Below, in pieces: positions 16,367 through 23,425 of a stretch of 43,236 bases of DNA (position 1 is its first letter; every line of letters begins with the position of its first letter). Source of the DNA: CAYRIY01 sp964424335. Lineage in GTDB: Bacteria > Bacillota > Limnochordia > DTU080 > RSA5. Under the pieces are notes generated by a model, which had not been told where the DNA came from, searched no databases, and saw only the letters and a list, made by a program, of their open reading frames with translations. The position numbers were made by a program, and so were the translations under genes. The DNA is taken from contig CAYRIY010000023.1 in assembly GCA_964424335.1 (NCBI GenBank), forward strand, positions 1 through 43,236, in the 5' to 3' direction.

Positions 16367-16956
16367 GTGGCCGCAATCTTGCGCAATGACTGGGCGGATC
16401 TGTTAAACGACCAGTTTGAAGAGCCTTACTACCAAGAGCTGCGGTCGTTCTTGATTGACGAATATCGAACAACGACCGTCTATCCCGACATGCACGACAT
16501 CTTCAACGCATTGCACTTTACGCCGTACTCCAAGACCAAAGTGTGCATATTGGGGCAAGACCCGTATCACGGCCCCGGCCAGGCCCACGGACTCAGCTTC
16601 TCCGTGAAACCGGGCGTAAGTCCGCCTCCGTCTTTGCAAAACATCTTCAAAGAGCTCAACAGCGATCTTGGATGCCCCATTCCCGACCACGGCTGCCTCG
16701 AGCACTGGGCAAGGCAAGGCGTGCTCTTGCTCAACACGGTACTCACCGTCAGGCGTGGACAGGCCAACTCGCACCAGGGAAAGGGGTGGGAGCGGTTTAC
16801 GGATCGGGTGATCGAGGTATTGAACGATCGGCCCCAACCTGTGGTCTTTATCCTCTGGGGTAGAAACGCCAGGAACAAGGTTCCGATGATCGATACCACC
16901 CGCCATCACGTGATCGAATCGGCCCACCCGAGCCCGTTCTCGGCAAGCGCCGGCTT
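16367..16956 (+). CDS. ung: uracil-DNA glycosylase (3' end lost in assembly gap)
   Basis: This is a family 1 uracil-DNA glycosylase, which removes uracil from DNA to start base excision repair. The catalytic-water motif GQDPYH is at 64-69 (D65), followed by GPGQAHGLSFSV; LLLNTVLTV and the minor-groove HPSPFS loop (usually HPSPLS) are present. The run of 100 Ns begins right after FSASAG, so about 30 C-terminal residues are missing. Reading through the Ns in frame to 17200 is an artefact. GTG 16367 has AAGGAG 8 nt upstream and gives a normal N-terminus; GTG 16358 overlaps that site. Confidence 0.93.
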
Positions 16957-17056
16957 NNNNNNNNNNNNNNNNNNNNNNNNNNNNNNNNNNNNNNNNNNNN
17001 NNNNNNNNNNNNNNNNNNNNNNNNNNNNNNNNNNNNNNNNNNNNNNNNNNNNNNNN
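16957..17056. other. assembly gap, 100 Ns
   Basis: Exactly 100 Ns, the usual placeholder for a scaffold gap of unknown length. It removes the end of ung and anything between ung and the terminator at 17064. Confidence 0.99.
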
Positions 17057-17063
17057 GGGGATC

Positions 17064-17090
17064 AACACCCCTCGAAAGCGGGTGTTCTTT
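17064..17090 (+). terminator. terminator-like hairpin after the gap
   Basis: AACACCC (17064-17070) pairs with GGGTGTT (17080-17086), followed by CTTT. It probably ends ung or whichever gene lies in the gap. Confidence 0.5.
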
Positions 17091-17170
17091 GCCAAAGCAG
17101 CCAAAGTGACCGGGTATGCTTAAAAGGGGCTCTGGGCCGAGGTTCATCACCAAAAAAATCCCTAAAAGGG

Positions 17171-17198
17171 TTGCATATCTTGGCGAACGTGGTATATT
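17171..17198 (+). promoter_or_regulatory. promoter of the c-di-AMP riboswitch transcript
   Basis: TTGCAT (17171-17176), a 16-nt spacer and TATATT (17193-17198). The expected start near 17205 lies just in front of the aptamer. Confidence 0.6.
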
Positions 17199-17210
17199 GA
17201 TGGTAGTGAA

Positions 17211-17325
17211 CATCTCCGAATCCTTTATGGTAGCGGGGGACCCGAAGTTTTTGGGGTGAATCCCGGGTTGATCCCGGGTAGGGCGGTTGGTCGCCCGAAC
17301 CCGTCAGCTAACCCCGTAGGAGTAC
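17211..17325 (+). promoter_or_regulatory. ydaO/yuaA-type c-di-AMP riboswitch
   Basis: The conserved core of the ydaO class is plain: GCGGGGGACCC (17233-17243), GGGGTGAATCCC (17253-17264), a variable hairpin, then CCCGAACCCGTCAGCTAACC (17294-17313) and CCCGTAGGAG; CTCC at 17214-17217 pairs with GGAG at 17319-17322 to close the aptamer. This class senses cyclic di-AMP and normally switches genes off when the ligand binds. Usual targets are potassium and osmolyte transporters and cell-wall hydrolases. Here it is followed by a terminator hairpin and a 53-residue zinc-ribbon gene. Confidence 0.92.
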
Positions 17326-17331
17326 ACCAAG

Positions 17332-17360
17332 CGCATGATCTTAGGGATCATGCGTTCTTT
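17332..17360 (+). terminator. expression-platform terminator of the riboswitch
   Basis: CGCATGATC (17332-17340) pairs with GATCATGCG (17346-17354) around a 5-nt loop and is followed by TTCTTT. It stands 10 nt after the aptamer and 31 nt before the ATG, where ligand-controlled termination is expected. Confidence 0.7.
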
Positions 17361-17390
17361 GTGACCCAAACACCCTAGAGGAGAAAGGAG

Positions 17391-17552
17391 ATGGATCACG
17401 TGAGATTGTGCCGCGATTGTCAGACCCCCAACCGAGACTTCCACCTTTATTGCCAAAAGTGCAGTTCATCGCTTTATCGCAGGGTACGGCCCACGTCCGT
17501 CCCGCCTGCGGTATTTCATGGTAAGTTTGCCCGAGTGTCAAGCCGTGGCTAA
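17391..17552 (+). CDS. 53-residue zinc-ribbon protein under c-di-AMP riboswitch control
   Basis: This short gene encodes 53 residues. C7-x2-C10 (LCRDCQTPN) and C21-x2-C24 (YCQKCSSSL) form a typical zinc ribbon; the remaining 29 residues are basic, Pro-containing and probably disordered. The start is set by GAGGAG 7 nt upstream. The only visible controller is the riboswitch in front. Zinc ribbons of this type usually head larger proteins, so it may be the surviving front end of a longer gene, but the stop is clean and hairpins follow. Its function is unknown; binding nucleic acid or a protein partner is possible. Confidence 0.72.
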   Translation: MDHVRLCRDCQTPNRDFHLYCQKCSSSLYRRVRPTSVPPAVFHGKFARVSSRG

Positions 17553-17574
17553 CGCTTGAGGCATAGTTTGTCGC

Positions 17575-17618
17575 GCCCGTCGTCTTCTGCTGCCTGTAGT
17601 TGCCGGGGGACGACGGGC
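17575..17618 (+). terminator. terminator-like hairpin after the zinc-ribbon gene
   Basis: GCCCGTCGTC (17575-17584) pairs perfectly with GACGACGGGC (17609-17618) over a 24-nt loop, 22 nt after the stop. The following CCTATTTATCTC is only weakly T-rich. Confidence 0.5.
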
Positions 17619-17644
17619 CCTATTTATCTCTTGTAGCAGTGCCG

Positions 17645-17683
17645 CGAAACGGGGAGGCGAGCAATCCACGCCTCCCCGTTTCG
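17645..17683. repeat. perfect 15-bp inverted repeat
   Basis: 17645-17659 and 17669-17683 are perfect 15-nt inverted arms around a 9-nt loop. No T run follows on either side, so its role as a terminator is doubtful. The 395-bp stretch 17553-17947 otherwise holds the hairpin before it and a gene remnant after it. Confidence 0.6.
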
Positions 17684-17710
17684 ACTCCTCGCTTACATCC
17701 CGCATCGCTC

Positions 17711-17865
17711 CTACACTGGTTCTAATCGATCACGCGCCAGTCACGGTAAGGTCGTGTCGCCGACTTCCTCACGCAGCTACGCGAGCTCCGCTTTAAGTTC
17801 GCGCACCGTGTCCTGGTAGGCGGGATCGTTCGCAGCAATTTGCCGATCAAATCCGCTGGAGGAGA
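17711..17865 (-). pseudogene. decayed C-terminal remnant of a sulfatase-like gene
   Basis: Read on the minus strand, 17777-17860 gives GFDRQIAANDPAYQDTVREL followed by KAELA, then an in-frame TAG (17777-17779), LREEVGDTTLP, an in-frame TGA (17741-17743) and LARDRLEPV ending at TAG 17711. The order DPAY-x-V-x-EL-x-AELA-LREEVGDT is how many sulfatases end. Two stops inside an otherwise family-like stretch indicate decay. There is no start or upstream part, as the frame is lost after about 17865. Recognition rests on a short tail, so the family call is tentative. Confidence 0.4.
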
Positions 17866-17947
17866 TCCGCCGCGATCGATGGAATGACACAGTCATCAAA
17901 TCTCTTTGCAAATTCTATTGCGTTTTCCCGAGGAAAGGCGTTGAACC

Positions 17948-18649
17948 ATGAACGAGACGTCGATTGCTCGCCAAAGTGTGCCCGACCAAGTGGCGCGGGC
18001 GATCTTGGATTTCTTGAAACGAAACGGGTACGAGCCGGGCGATAAGATTCCAACGACCAAGGCGATGTGCGAGCACTTCGAGGTCGGATACCCGACTTTG
18101 CGCGAGGCCATCCAGCAACTTGAGACCTTGGGGTTTGTGCGTGTGCGCCACGGCTCGGGCATTTACGTCGAGAGCCTCGAGGAGCGGCTCTTCGTCGCCA
18201 ACCCGATGGAGGTCAAGCTGAGCCCAAAGGTGTTGCTCGACCTGATCCAGGCGAGGAAGGCGATCGAACCGCTTGCTGCCTCACTTGCAGCCATGTGGGC
18301 GAGCGACGAGGAGATCGAGCGCATGCGGGAGACATTGGATCGGGCGGCGAGCCACATCCATGATGATCGCAGTTTGCGAGCTTCCAACATGGATTTCCAC
18401 GCGCAAGTCGCGCAAAGCTCCGGCAATTTGGTGTTCGGCCAGATCATGACGGTTCTGACGCAGTTTTTCGCAAAGGAGCAGGAGGCGATCCTCGCAATTC
18501 ATGCGGGTAGGGACCAAGACCACCAAGAGCACGTCGCAATCTTTGAAGCGATCGAGCGCCGCGATCCGATCGAGGCGCAGCAATTGATGACGGATCACCT
18601 GGAAGGCGTCGAGGAGGTGCTCCGCCGGTACTTTGCGGCGAAGCGATGA
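17948..18649 (+). CDS. GntR family regulator, FadR subfamily (FCD domain)
   Basis: This 233-residue regulator has a winged helix at about 10-75 (QVARAILDFLKRNGYEPGDKIPTTKAMCEHFEVGYPTLREAIQQLETLGFVRVRHGSGIYV in outline) and an all-helical FCD ligand domain (about 95-225) with the metal-site pattern D-x3-H (NMDFHAQVA) and later His residues (DHQEHVAIFEAI, TDHLEGV). FadR-type proteins usually repress sugar-acid or organic-acid genes and release DNA on binding the metabolite. GAGGAAAGG lies about 9 nt before the ATG. It stands alone, convergent with the next gene, so its target is not evident; the heparinase-like gene is one candidate. Confidence 0.92.
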   Translation: MNETSIARQSVPDQVARAILDFLKRNGYEPGDKIPTTKAMCEHFEVGYPTLREAIQQLETLGFVRVRHGSGIYVESLEERLFVANPMEVKLSPKVLLDLIQARKAIEPLAASLAAMWASDEEIERMRETLDRAASHIHDDRSLRASNMDFHAQVAQSSGNLVFGQIMTVLTQFFAKEQEAILAIHAGRDQDHQEHVAIFEAIERRDPIEAQQLMTDHLEGVEEVLRRYFAAKR

Positions 18650-18651
18650 CT

Positions 18652-19428
18652 TTATAGCGACGCGCGCTCCAACTTGACCCGGTCGACTCCGTCGATGCAC
18701 CTAAGCGCCTGTTCAACCCGGTCTCGTGTATCCTTTCCGGGCCAATCGCCCTTGACTAGGGCCGTCCCTCGGGAAACTTCGACACTGTGGAGCACGAAGT
18801 CGCCCAAACCGGGATGGCGCATGAGAAACCCCTCTGCTTCGATCGTGAGGAGTACGTCCATGTCGGGTCGCCCGAAGAGTTTGAGGAGCAGGTTGTGAAG
18901 CATCTGCCAGACGCCGTCGACCATGAAGCCCATCACCGGGGCTCCAAGCCCCATTAGCCAAACGGCGAGCCCGGCTCGGGACCCGGACACCGCAAGGCTG
19001 ACGGCAATGAGTAGACCGGCGAGTGTCGCAAAAGCCGTGTTGAATGTAACGGTAAAGTTGCCGAACGTGACGTACCGCTTGCTCCTTGCCGAATACCGGC
19101 GCAGCGCCGCGAGTAGGGCGCCAAGTGCGCCGGCGCCGCTGACGTAGGGTGCGAGCCCAGGAAGGCGCAGTGTAAGGTAGGTCAAGTCCGCAGGAGCGCC
19201 GGTGCTTGCCCAGGTCAGCAGCGAATTGACGCCAAAGAGCACCAGCGGAATCGCCCAAAGCAGCACTCCCGCTACAAATCCGGTCGCAAGTGGAAACCAT
19301 AGCGGTGTGTGCGCTACGATGACGTCAAGTTTAGTTACGTTCGAGTATCCCCGCCCGAGGGAAGAAAGGTCGATGTTCGCCTGAGGGCCTCCCATGCCTC
19401 CAAAGCCGCCCGCTCCGCCGATGGCCAT
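18652..19428 (-). CDS. membrane protein with C-terminal BON-like domain
   Basis: I do not recognise the family of this 258-residue protein. A Gly-rich start (GGAGGFGGMGG) is followed by four or so hydrophobic segments between residues 42 and 175, with a basic loop (RRYSARSKRYV) in the middle. The last 55 residues (FVLHSVEVSRGTALVKGDWP, TRDRVEQALRCIDGVDRVKLE) read like a BON domain, a small fold that binds phospholipid or protein in the envelope. A strong GGAGGTA lies 9 nt before the ATG. It is convergent with the GntR gene, 2 nt apart. A membrane-envelope role is likely; nothing more can be said. Confidence 0.7.
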   Translation of the reverse strand: MAIGGAGGFGGMGGPQANIDLSSLGRGYSNVTKLDVIVAHTPLWFPLATGFVAGVLLWAIPLVLFGVNSLLTWASTGAPADLTYLTLRLPGLAPYVSGAGALGALLAALRRYSARSKRYVTFGNFTVTFNTAFATLAGLLIAVSLAVSGSRAGLAVWLMGLGAPVMGFMVDGVWQMLHNLLLKLFGRPDMDVLLTIEAEGFLMRHPGLGDFVLHSVEVSRGTALVKGDWPGKDTRDRVEQALRCIDGVDRVKLERASL

Positions 19429-19503
19429 TTTGCTTATACCTCCACGCTCTGACGCTTCACGTTCCTATTCAACTATTCACCGACCCGCCGGCGCAGCCTC
19501 TTT

Positions 19504-19615
19504 GAGGGAGTCGCCCACTTGTCCGCCCGACCTTGTCGGCCCGGCCAAGCCACGAGCGGATGAAGATCCTAGCGGGCCAGCATTGCTGGCCGTATTGGGC
19601 GGCAAATGGGGACAC
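19504..19615 (+). repeat. leader repeat, copy A (upstream of nadE)
   Basis: This ~110-bp non-coding element shares three long blocks with the minus-strand element at 27798-27908: 36 of the first 40 bases, 20 of 22 around CGGATGAA-ATCCT, and 15 of 16 near GGCGGCAA-TGGGGAC. CCCACTTG-T-CCGCCC (19514-19528) can pair with GGGCGGCAAATGGG (19597-19610) with one mismatch, closing the element, and GGCCAG/CTGGCC forms an inner hairpin. It ends 181 nt before nadE on the same strand. The rest of the 367-bp gap 19429-19795 shows only the nadE ribosome site. Confidence 0.75.
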
Positions 19616-19795
19616 GTGCTAGACGGATTTTCAGTGGAGTATGCCAGGTCAAGCCCAGCGGCAGCAACAAACTTGCCATTTCGGTAACATTTGCCGAGCG
19701 CTGAAGAGGATTATAGCGGAGGTCGAATAAGACCAACCGGTGCACGTACTATTGCTTCACCAGCAAGGCGCCGATGCGGTCGGAGGAGTGTTTCC

Positions 19796-20632
19796 ATGAG
19801 TCTCACGTCACTTAGAGAGCAAATCATACGCGAGCTTGAGGTAAAGCCTGAGATTGACCCCACCGAGGAAATCGAATCCCGCGTTGAGTTTTTGAAAAAC
19901 TACCTGCTCTGGTCGGGAGCAAAGGGGTACGTCCTCAGCATCTCGGGCGGGCAGGACTCGACGCTTGCGGGCCGCCTCGTCCAGCTCGCGGTCGAAGCGG
20001 CTCGCAGAGACGATCCGAAATCGCAGGTCTCGTTTACGGCCTTGCGGCTTCCCTACGGTGTACAGCGGGACGAGGAGGACGCCCAGGCGGCCCTCAGGTT
20101 TATCAAGGCCGACAAGGAACGCACGGTCAACATCAAAGCCGCGGTCGACGCCTCGGCAAAGGCGTTTGAGGAAGCCACCGGCGAGCCGTTGCGCGACTAC
20201 GTCAAGGGCAACACCAAGGCTCGAGAGCGGATGAAGGTGCACTACGACTTCGCTGGTCAGCACGGGCTCCTGGTCGTCGGGACCGACCACGCGGCCGAGG
20301 CCGTGGCCGGATTTTTCACCAAGGGCGGCGACGGCACGTGCGACGTGACGCCGCTTACCGGACTGACGAAAAGGCAAGGAAAGGCGCTGCTGAAAGCGCT
20401 CGGCGCCCCGGAAAACCTCTACCTCAAGGTGCCCACGGCTGACCTGCTCGATGAGAATCCGGGCCAGCCCGATGAGACGGAACTCGGCATCACGTACGAT
20501 CAGATCGACGATTACCTCGAAGGAAAACCGGTCGATCCCGACATTGCACAAAAAATCGAGGGCCGCTTTTTGGCAACCCGCCACAAGCGGGCGCTGCCCG
20601 TGTCGCCTTTCGACGATTGGTGGCGCCAGTAG
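19796..20632 (+). CDS. nadE: ammonia-dependent NAD+ synthetase
   Basis: This 278-residue enzyme makes NAD+ from deamido-NAD+, ATP and ammonia. The ATP pyrophosphatase P-loop SGGQDS is at 50-55 (YVLSISGGQDSTLAGRL). The later family segments are present: RLPYGVQRDEEDAQAAL, GNTKARERMKVHYDFA, LLVVGTDHAAEAVAGFFTKGGDG, DVTPLTGLTKRQ and PTADLLDENPGQPDE. No glutaminase domain is attached and the length is normal for the short bacterial form. ATG 19796 has GGAGGAG 7 nt upstream; a 35-codon longer opening lacks a site. It is convergent with the heparinase-like gene. Confidence 0.97.
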   Translation: MSLTSLREQIIRELEVKPEIDPTEEIESRVEFLKNYLLWSGAKGYVLSISGGQDSTLAGRLVQLAVEAARRDDPKSQVSFTALRLPYGVQRDEEDAQAALRFIKADKERTVNIKAAVDASAKAFEEATGEPLRDYVKGNTKARERMKVHYDFAGQHGLLVVGTDHAAEAVAGFFTKGGDGTCDVTPLTGLTKRQGKALLKALGAPENLYLKVPTADLLDENPGQPDETELGITYDQIDDYLEGKPVDPDIAQKIEGRFLATRHKRALPVSPFDDWWRQ

Positions 20633-20638
20633 GCGCTC

Positions 20639-22507
20639 TTAAGACCGCTCTTCGATAAGCGTCACCGCAAGTCGCCCGCGTCTTGCGGGCTTGTTGGTCT
20701 TGAGCAAGATGCGGTATACGCTTTCGCCCCAGACGGCTCCGAGGCGTTCGTCGTCGATCTCGATGCGCTCCTGAGAGGCTGTGACCAGCTCGGGGTCGTA
20801 CGTTAGCGCCGCGCCGCCTTCGAAACGAATTGTTCCGGCGTCGTCGATGTCTGCACGTTTGGGGGTCATCAACGTCCAGACGATCTCTTGGTCTTGCTCG
20901 AGCTGAAAGTCATCGATGACATTGATTGCAGGGCGCTCGCCGCGGCGAAGTTCCATCGTTCGACTCCACCTGGAAATGCCTGCATCAGGCGGATACGCTG
21001 AAGCGATGTCGAGAGAGAGTGCGGCCCGATCATCGTTGGAATCGTATGAGACGCCCGTGGCTCGATAGCTCGGGCCCGGTTGTTGTTCTGCGCCCCCGAC
21101 CGTGGGTAGGTTGTGGTAGTTTGAGCGCATCGTCCAAATCTTGTACCGGTCCGCACTAAACGTCTGCTTGCTGTAGGTCCCAACGCCGGCGTCGATCAAG
21201 ATGGGGTTTCCGTTTAGGTAAGCGATAAAGCTGCCGACATCGTTGTGGTTGTGGCTCTCCGCGTTGTGACCGCCCTTGGCAGCGAGAAAGAGGCCCTGAT
21301 CGGTCCCTTCGCGCTCCCTGGCTGCCATCACTTGGGTGTGCGGGAGCCACGAGTCTCGGATGAAGGGTGCGGCGGCCTGTGTGTTGTCGAGCTGTTCGTA
21401 TGTAAAGAGTCCGGGGATCTTTCTGAGCAGCGACCCTCTTGTCCTAAGCGTCGCCTCCGGGTGCATCCGGTGGCGTGCGACCCCGAGCGCTTCAAGGCGG
21501 GGATCGCCGATGCGCTTGGCGTATCGAAAGAGCAGCAACGCCGACTCCCCGCCTTGAAGCGTTGCATTCCCATCTGCGAAGTTTACAAAGTAGTCGCCGC
21601 TGATGTGCATCCGCACCATGTAACGGCCGATCTCGGCGATCAAGGGCTCATGAAACACGTCGATCGCTCCGCCTGTCGCGAGAAAGAGCAGCTCGAGGCA
21701 GTCAAAGAGCGAACCGCCGGCGCGACCCCAGTACGTGGTGCCCTCATCGCATCCTCCATCGGGAGGATAGACGTTGAGAAAGGCGTCAAGGATGCGCAAA
21801 GATTTGGCGACGCCTCGGCGACGGCGTTCCTCGTCCTGTTCCAAAAGGAGTAGGGCAGTGAGGCAGTTCGACGTACACCAGGGGTTCCAGTTGTTCACCC
21901 ATCGGTCGCCAACAAGGCCCATCCACCAGAAATCGTCACGTTCCAAGAACGGGTCGATGATGCGCGCTTTGGTCTCCCGCACGATGCGGTCGGCAATCAG
22001 CTCGCTCACGCCGTCTAGCCTGGACTTTAGGAGGAAGTGGGCAAAGGCGAGCAGAGCGCCCGTCTCGGCGGCGAAGAGATCGATGATCGGATCCGCCGTG
22101 TCGGGGAGAGGCGCCCCCGGCAGCCCGTGGACATCGTTGTGCGCCGGTACGCCCCAGAAGGACTCTTCGCAAATTGCCCAGATGCCGTTTACGATGTCAT
22201 CGATAAATCGGCCGCTTCCCTCCACGCACTCCGCAGTGATGAGACCCTCGAGGGCGCCCCGGCGGGCGAAGCTGGCGCGTTCAAAGTTTCGCCGATTCCC
22301 GTTTCGTGCATACTCCATAAAGAGCGTCGCCGGCAGGGCCGGCCACGAAAAGCCGAGGTAACTCTCTCCCACGTCAACCTGAGTCCGGCGCAGCGGCTCA
22401 GGGAGGCGCTCCCAGGCAGTGCGGTCGTCCGCGGTGGGGTAGGGGCGAAACGACGTCCTTGGGATGAGCGTCGTGCCGACCAATGTTTCAAAGCGTTGTG
22501 CAAGCAT
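20639..22507 (-). CDS. heparinase II/III-like polysaccharide lyase
   Basis: This 622-residue protein has an N-terminal alpha/alpha-toroid-like half (about 50-370) and a C-terminal beta-sandwich of the heparinase II/III type (about 390-620). The family block AESHNHNDVGSFIAYLNGNP (HNHND) precedes ILIDAGVGTYS, and YKIWTMRSNYHNLPTVGG follows, including the Tyr and His expected in the active site. Such enzymes split uronic-acid polysaccharides (heparin, alginate and others) by beta-elimination. There is no signal peptide, so it probably acts on oligosaccharides in the cytosol. It follows the sfp-like gene on the same strand after 207 nt. Substrate unknown. Confidence 0.88.
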   Translation of the reverse strand: MLAQRFETLVGTTLIPRTSFRPYPTADDRTAWERLPEPLRRTQVDVGESYLGFSWPALPATLFMEYARNGNRRNFERASFARRGALEGLITAECVEGSGRFIDDIVNGIWAICEESFWGVPAHNDVHGLPGAPLPDTADPIIDLFAAETGALLAFAHFLLKSRLDGVSELIADRIVRETKARIIDPFLERDDFWWMGLVGDRWVNNWNPWCTSNCLTALLLLEQDEERRRRGVAKSLRILDAFLNVYPPDGGCDEGTTYWGRAGGSLFDCLELLFLATGGAIDVFHEPLIAEIGRYMVRMHISGDYFVNFADGNATLQGGESALLLFRYAKRIGDPRLEALGVARHRMHPEATLRTRGSLLRKIPGLFTYEQLDNTQAAAPFIRDSWLPHTQVMAAREREGTDQGLFLAAKGGHNAESHNHNDVGSFIAYLNGNPILIDAGVGTYSKQTFSADRYKIWTMRSNYHNLPTVGGAEQQPGPSYRATGVSYDSNDDRAALSLDIASAYPPDAGISRWSRTMELRRGERPAINVIDDFQLEQDQEIVWTLMTPKRADIDDAGTIRFEGGAALTYDPELVTASQERIEIDDERLGAVWGESVYRILLKTNKPARRGRLAVTLIEERS

Positions 22508-22525
22508 GAAAGGCGCACCCTTTCA
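22507..22525 (-). promoter_or_regulatory. hairpin over the ribosome site of the heparinase-like gene
   Basis: On the minus strand TGAAAGG and CCTTTCA pair around a 5-nt loop (7 bp). The 5' arm is the only plausible ribosome site (GAAAGGG) and the 3' arm reaches the A of the ATG, so the fold would hide both and limit translation. Confidence 0.4.
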
Positions 22526-22639
22526 CGGCGTGTTCATGAAGACCAGGACAAATTGGACGCGCCGTCCAGTTGAGTTCTGAAACTTCCGCGCAGGGCCTTG
22601 TGAAACCTTTTGAATCAAGCTGCGCGTTTTGAGCGGCCC

Positions 22640-22690
22640 GCTTTGGGATGTGGCTCGCTTCGGAATGTAGGCCGCTTCGGAATGTGGGTC
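22640..22690. repeat. three tandem 17-bp repeats
   Basis: Three abutting 17-bp units (22640-22656, 22657-22673, 22674-22690) follow the consensus GCTTCGGAATGTRGGYC; units 2 and 3 differ at 2 positions. They lie between sfp and the heparinase-like gene, upstream of the latter, and could be regulator sites. Confidence 0.75.
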
Positions 22691-22714
22691 GCCGCAAGGG
22701 GGCTTTCGCCGCCA

Positions 22715-23425
22715 TTAGAAAGACGGAGCCTTATGAAACTCCAGTCGCCACGATTCGCCCGGAGCGGCGACGGCCGCGACGTATTTGGAGGCGTGCGACC
22801 ACGAGCGGATCGACCATTTCGGCTCGTTTCCCCAGGGGCGGGCCGGGCCGCCGGGGACGTCGGGGGGAGGGGGGCCGACACAGTCGTTGAGGACGTTTAC
22901 GGCGCGGGAAGATTCCCAGGAAAGTCCCACGCCCCACGCTTTGAGGAGGGCCTCTTTTCGAGTCCATAGTCGAAAGAAGCGGGCGTCTTGATTCGAGGTG
23001 TCGGCGTGCATGATGTACTGGTAGTCTTCGTCCGAAAACCACCGGCGGGCGAGTCGTTCGATATTTGAAATGGATCGAATCGCCTCGATGTCGACGCCGA
23101 CGGGACCGACTCGGGTGATGGCAATGAGCGCGACGCTCTCGGAATGGGCGACGTTGAAATGAAGATTGATCTCGTCCTCGGCGAACGTAGGTTTTCCGTG
23201 CTCGTTGGTGGTAAATCGCAGGTCAGACGGGGGAACGCCCGTGATTTCGCCGAGAATCCTTCTAAGGAGCCCGCGCGCCACGATAAATTGCGCGGCCCGG
23301 GATTTGGATTTGTATCGCCCGGCCCTCGCCTTTTCCTCAGGAGACAAAAGAGGAGCGAGCCGCGACGCGGCGCGCTCCCCGATCTCTACATCGGCCGACC
23401 AGACGTGGACGGCGCCCGAGTCCAT
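22715..23425 (-). CDS. 4'-phosphopantetheinyl transferase, Sfp type
   Basis: This 236-residue enzyme transfers phosphopantetheine from CoA to a Ser of a carrier protein. Family motifs are RGLLRRILG (51-59), LHFNVAHSES with H94, VGVDIE with D112 and E114 (Mg2+ ligands), and FFRLWTRKEALLKAWGVGL with E158 and K162. The length is that of Sfp-type rather than AcpS-type enzymes. Its ATG follows the stop of the oxidoreductase gene without a gap, so translation is coupled. No polyketide or peptide synthetase is in the window; the carrier it serves is elsewhere. Confidence 0.93.
   Translation of the reverse strand: MDSGAVHVWSADVEIGERAASRLAPLLSPEEKARAGRYKSKSRAAQFIVARGLLRRILGEITGVPPSDLRFTTNEHGKPTFAEDEINLHFNVAHSESVALIAITRVGPVGVDIEAIRSISNIERLARRWFSDEDYQYIMHADTSNQDARFFRLWTRKEALLKAWGVGLSWESSRAVNVLNDCVGPPPPDVPGGPARPWGNEPKWSIRSWSHASKYVAAVAAPGESWRLEFHKAPSF

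Noticed and set aside
17057..17200. Continuation of ung beyond the Ns
   Set aside because: The frame only continues because Ns translate as X; the residues after the gap do not resemble a uracil-DNA glycosylase C-terminus and a terminator and promoter lie there.
17391..17552. Leader peptide of the riboswitch transcript
   Set aside because: The CxxC pairs and strong ribosome site fit a true zinc-ribbon protein better than a regulatory leader peptide.
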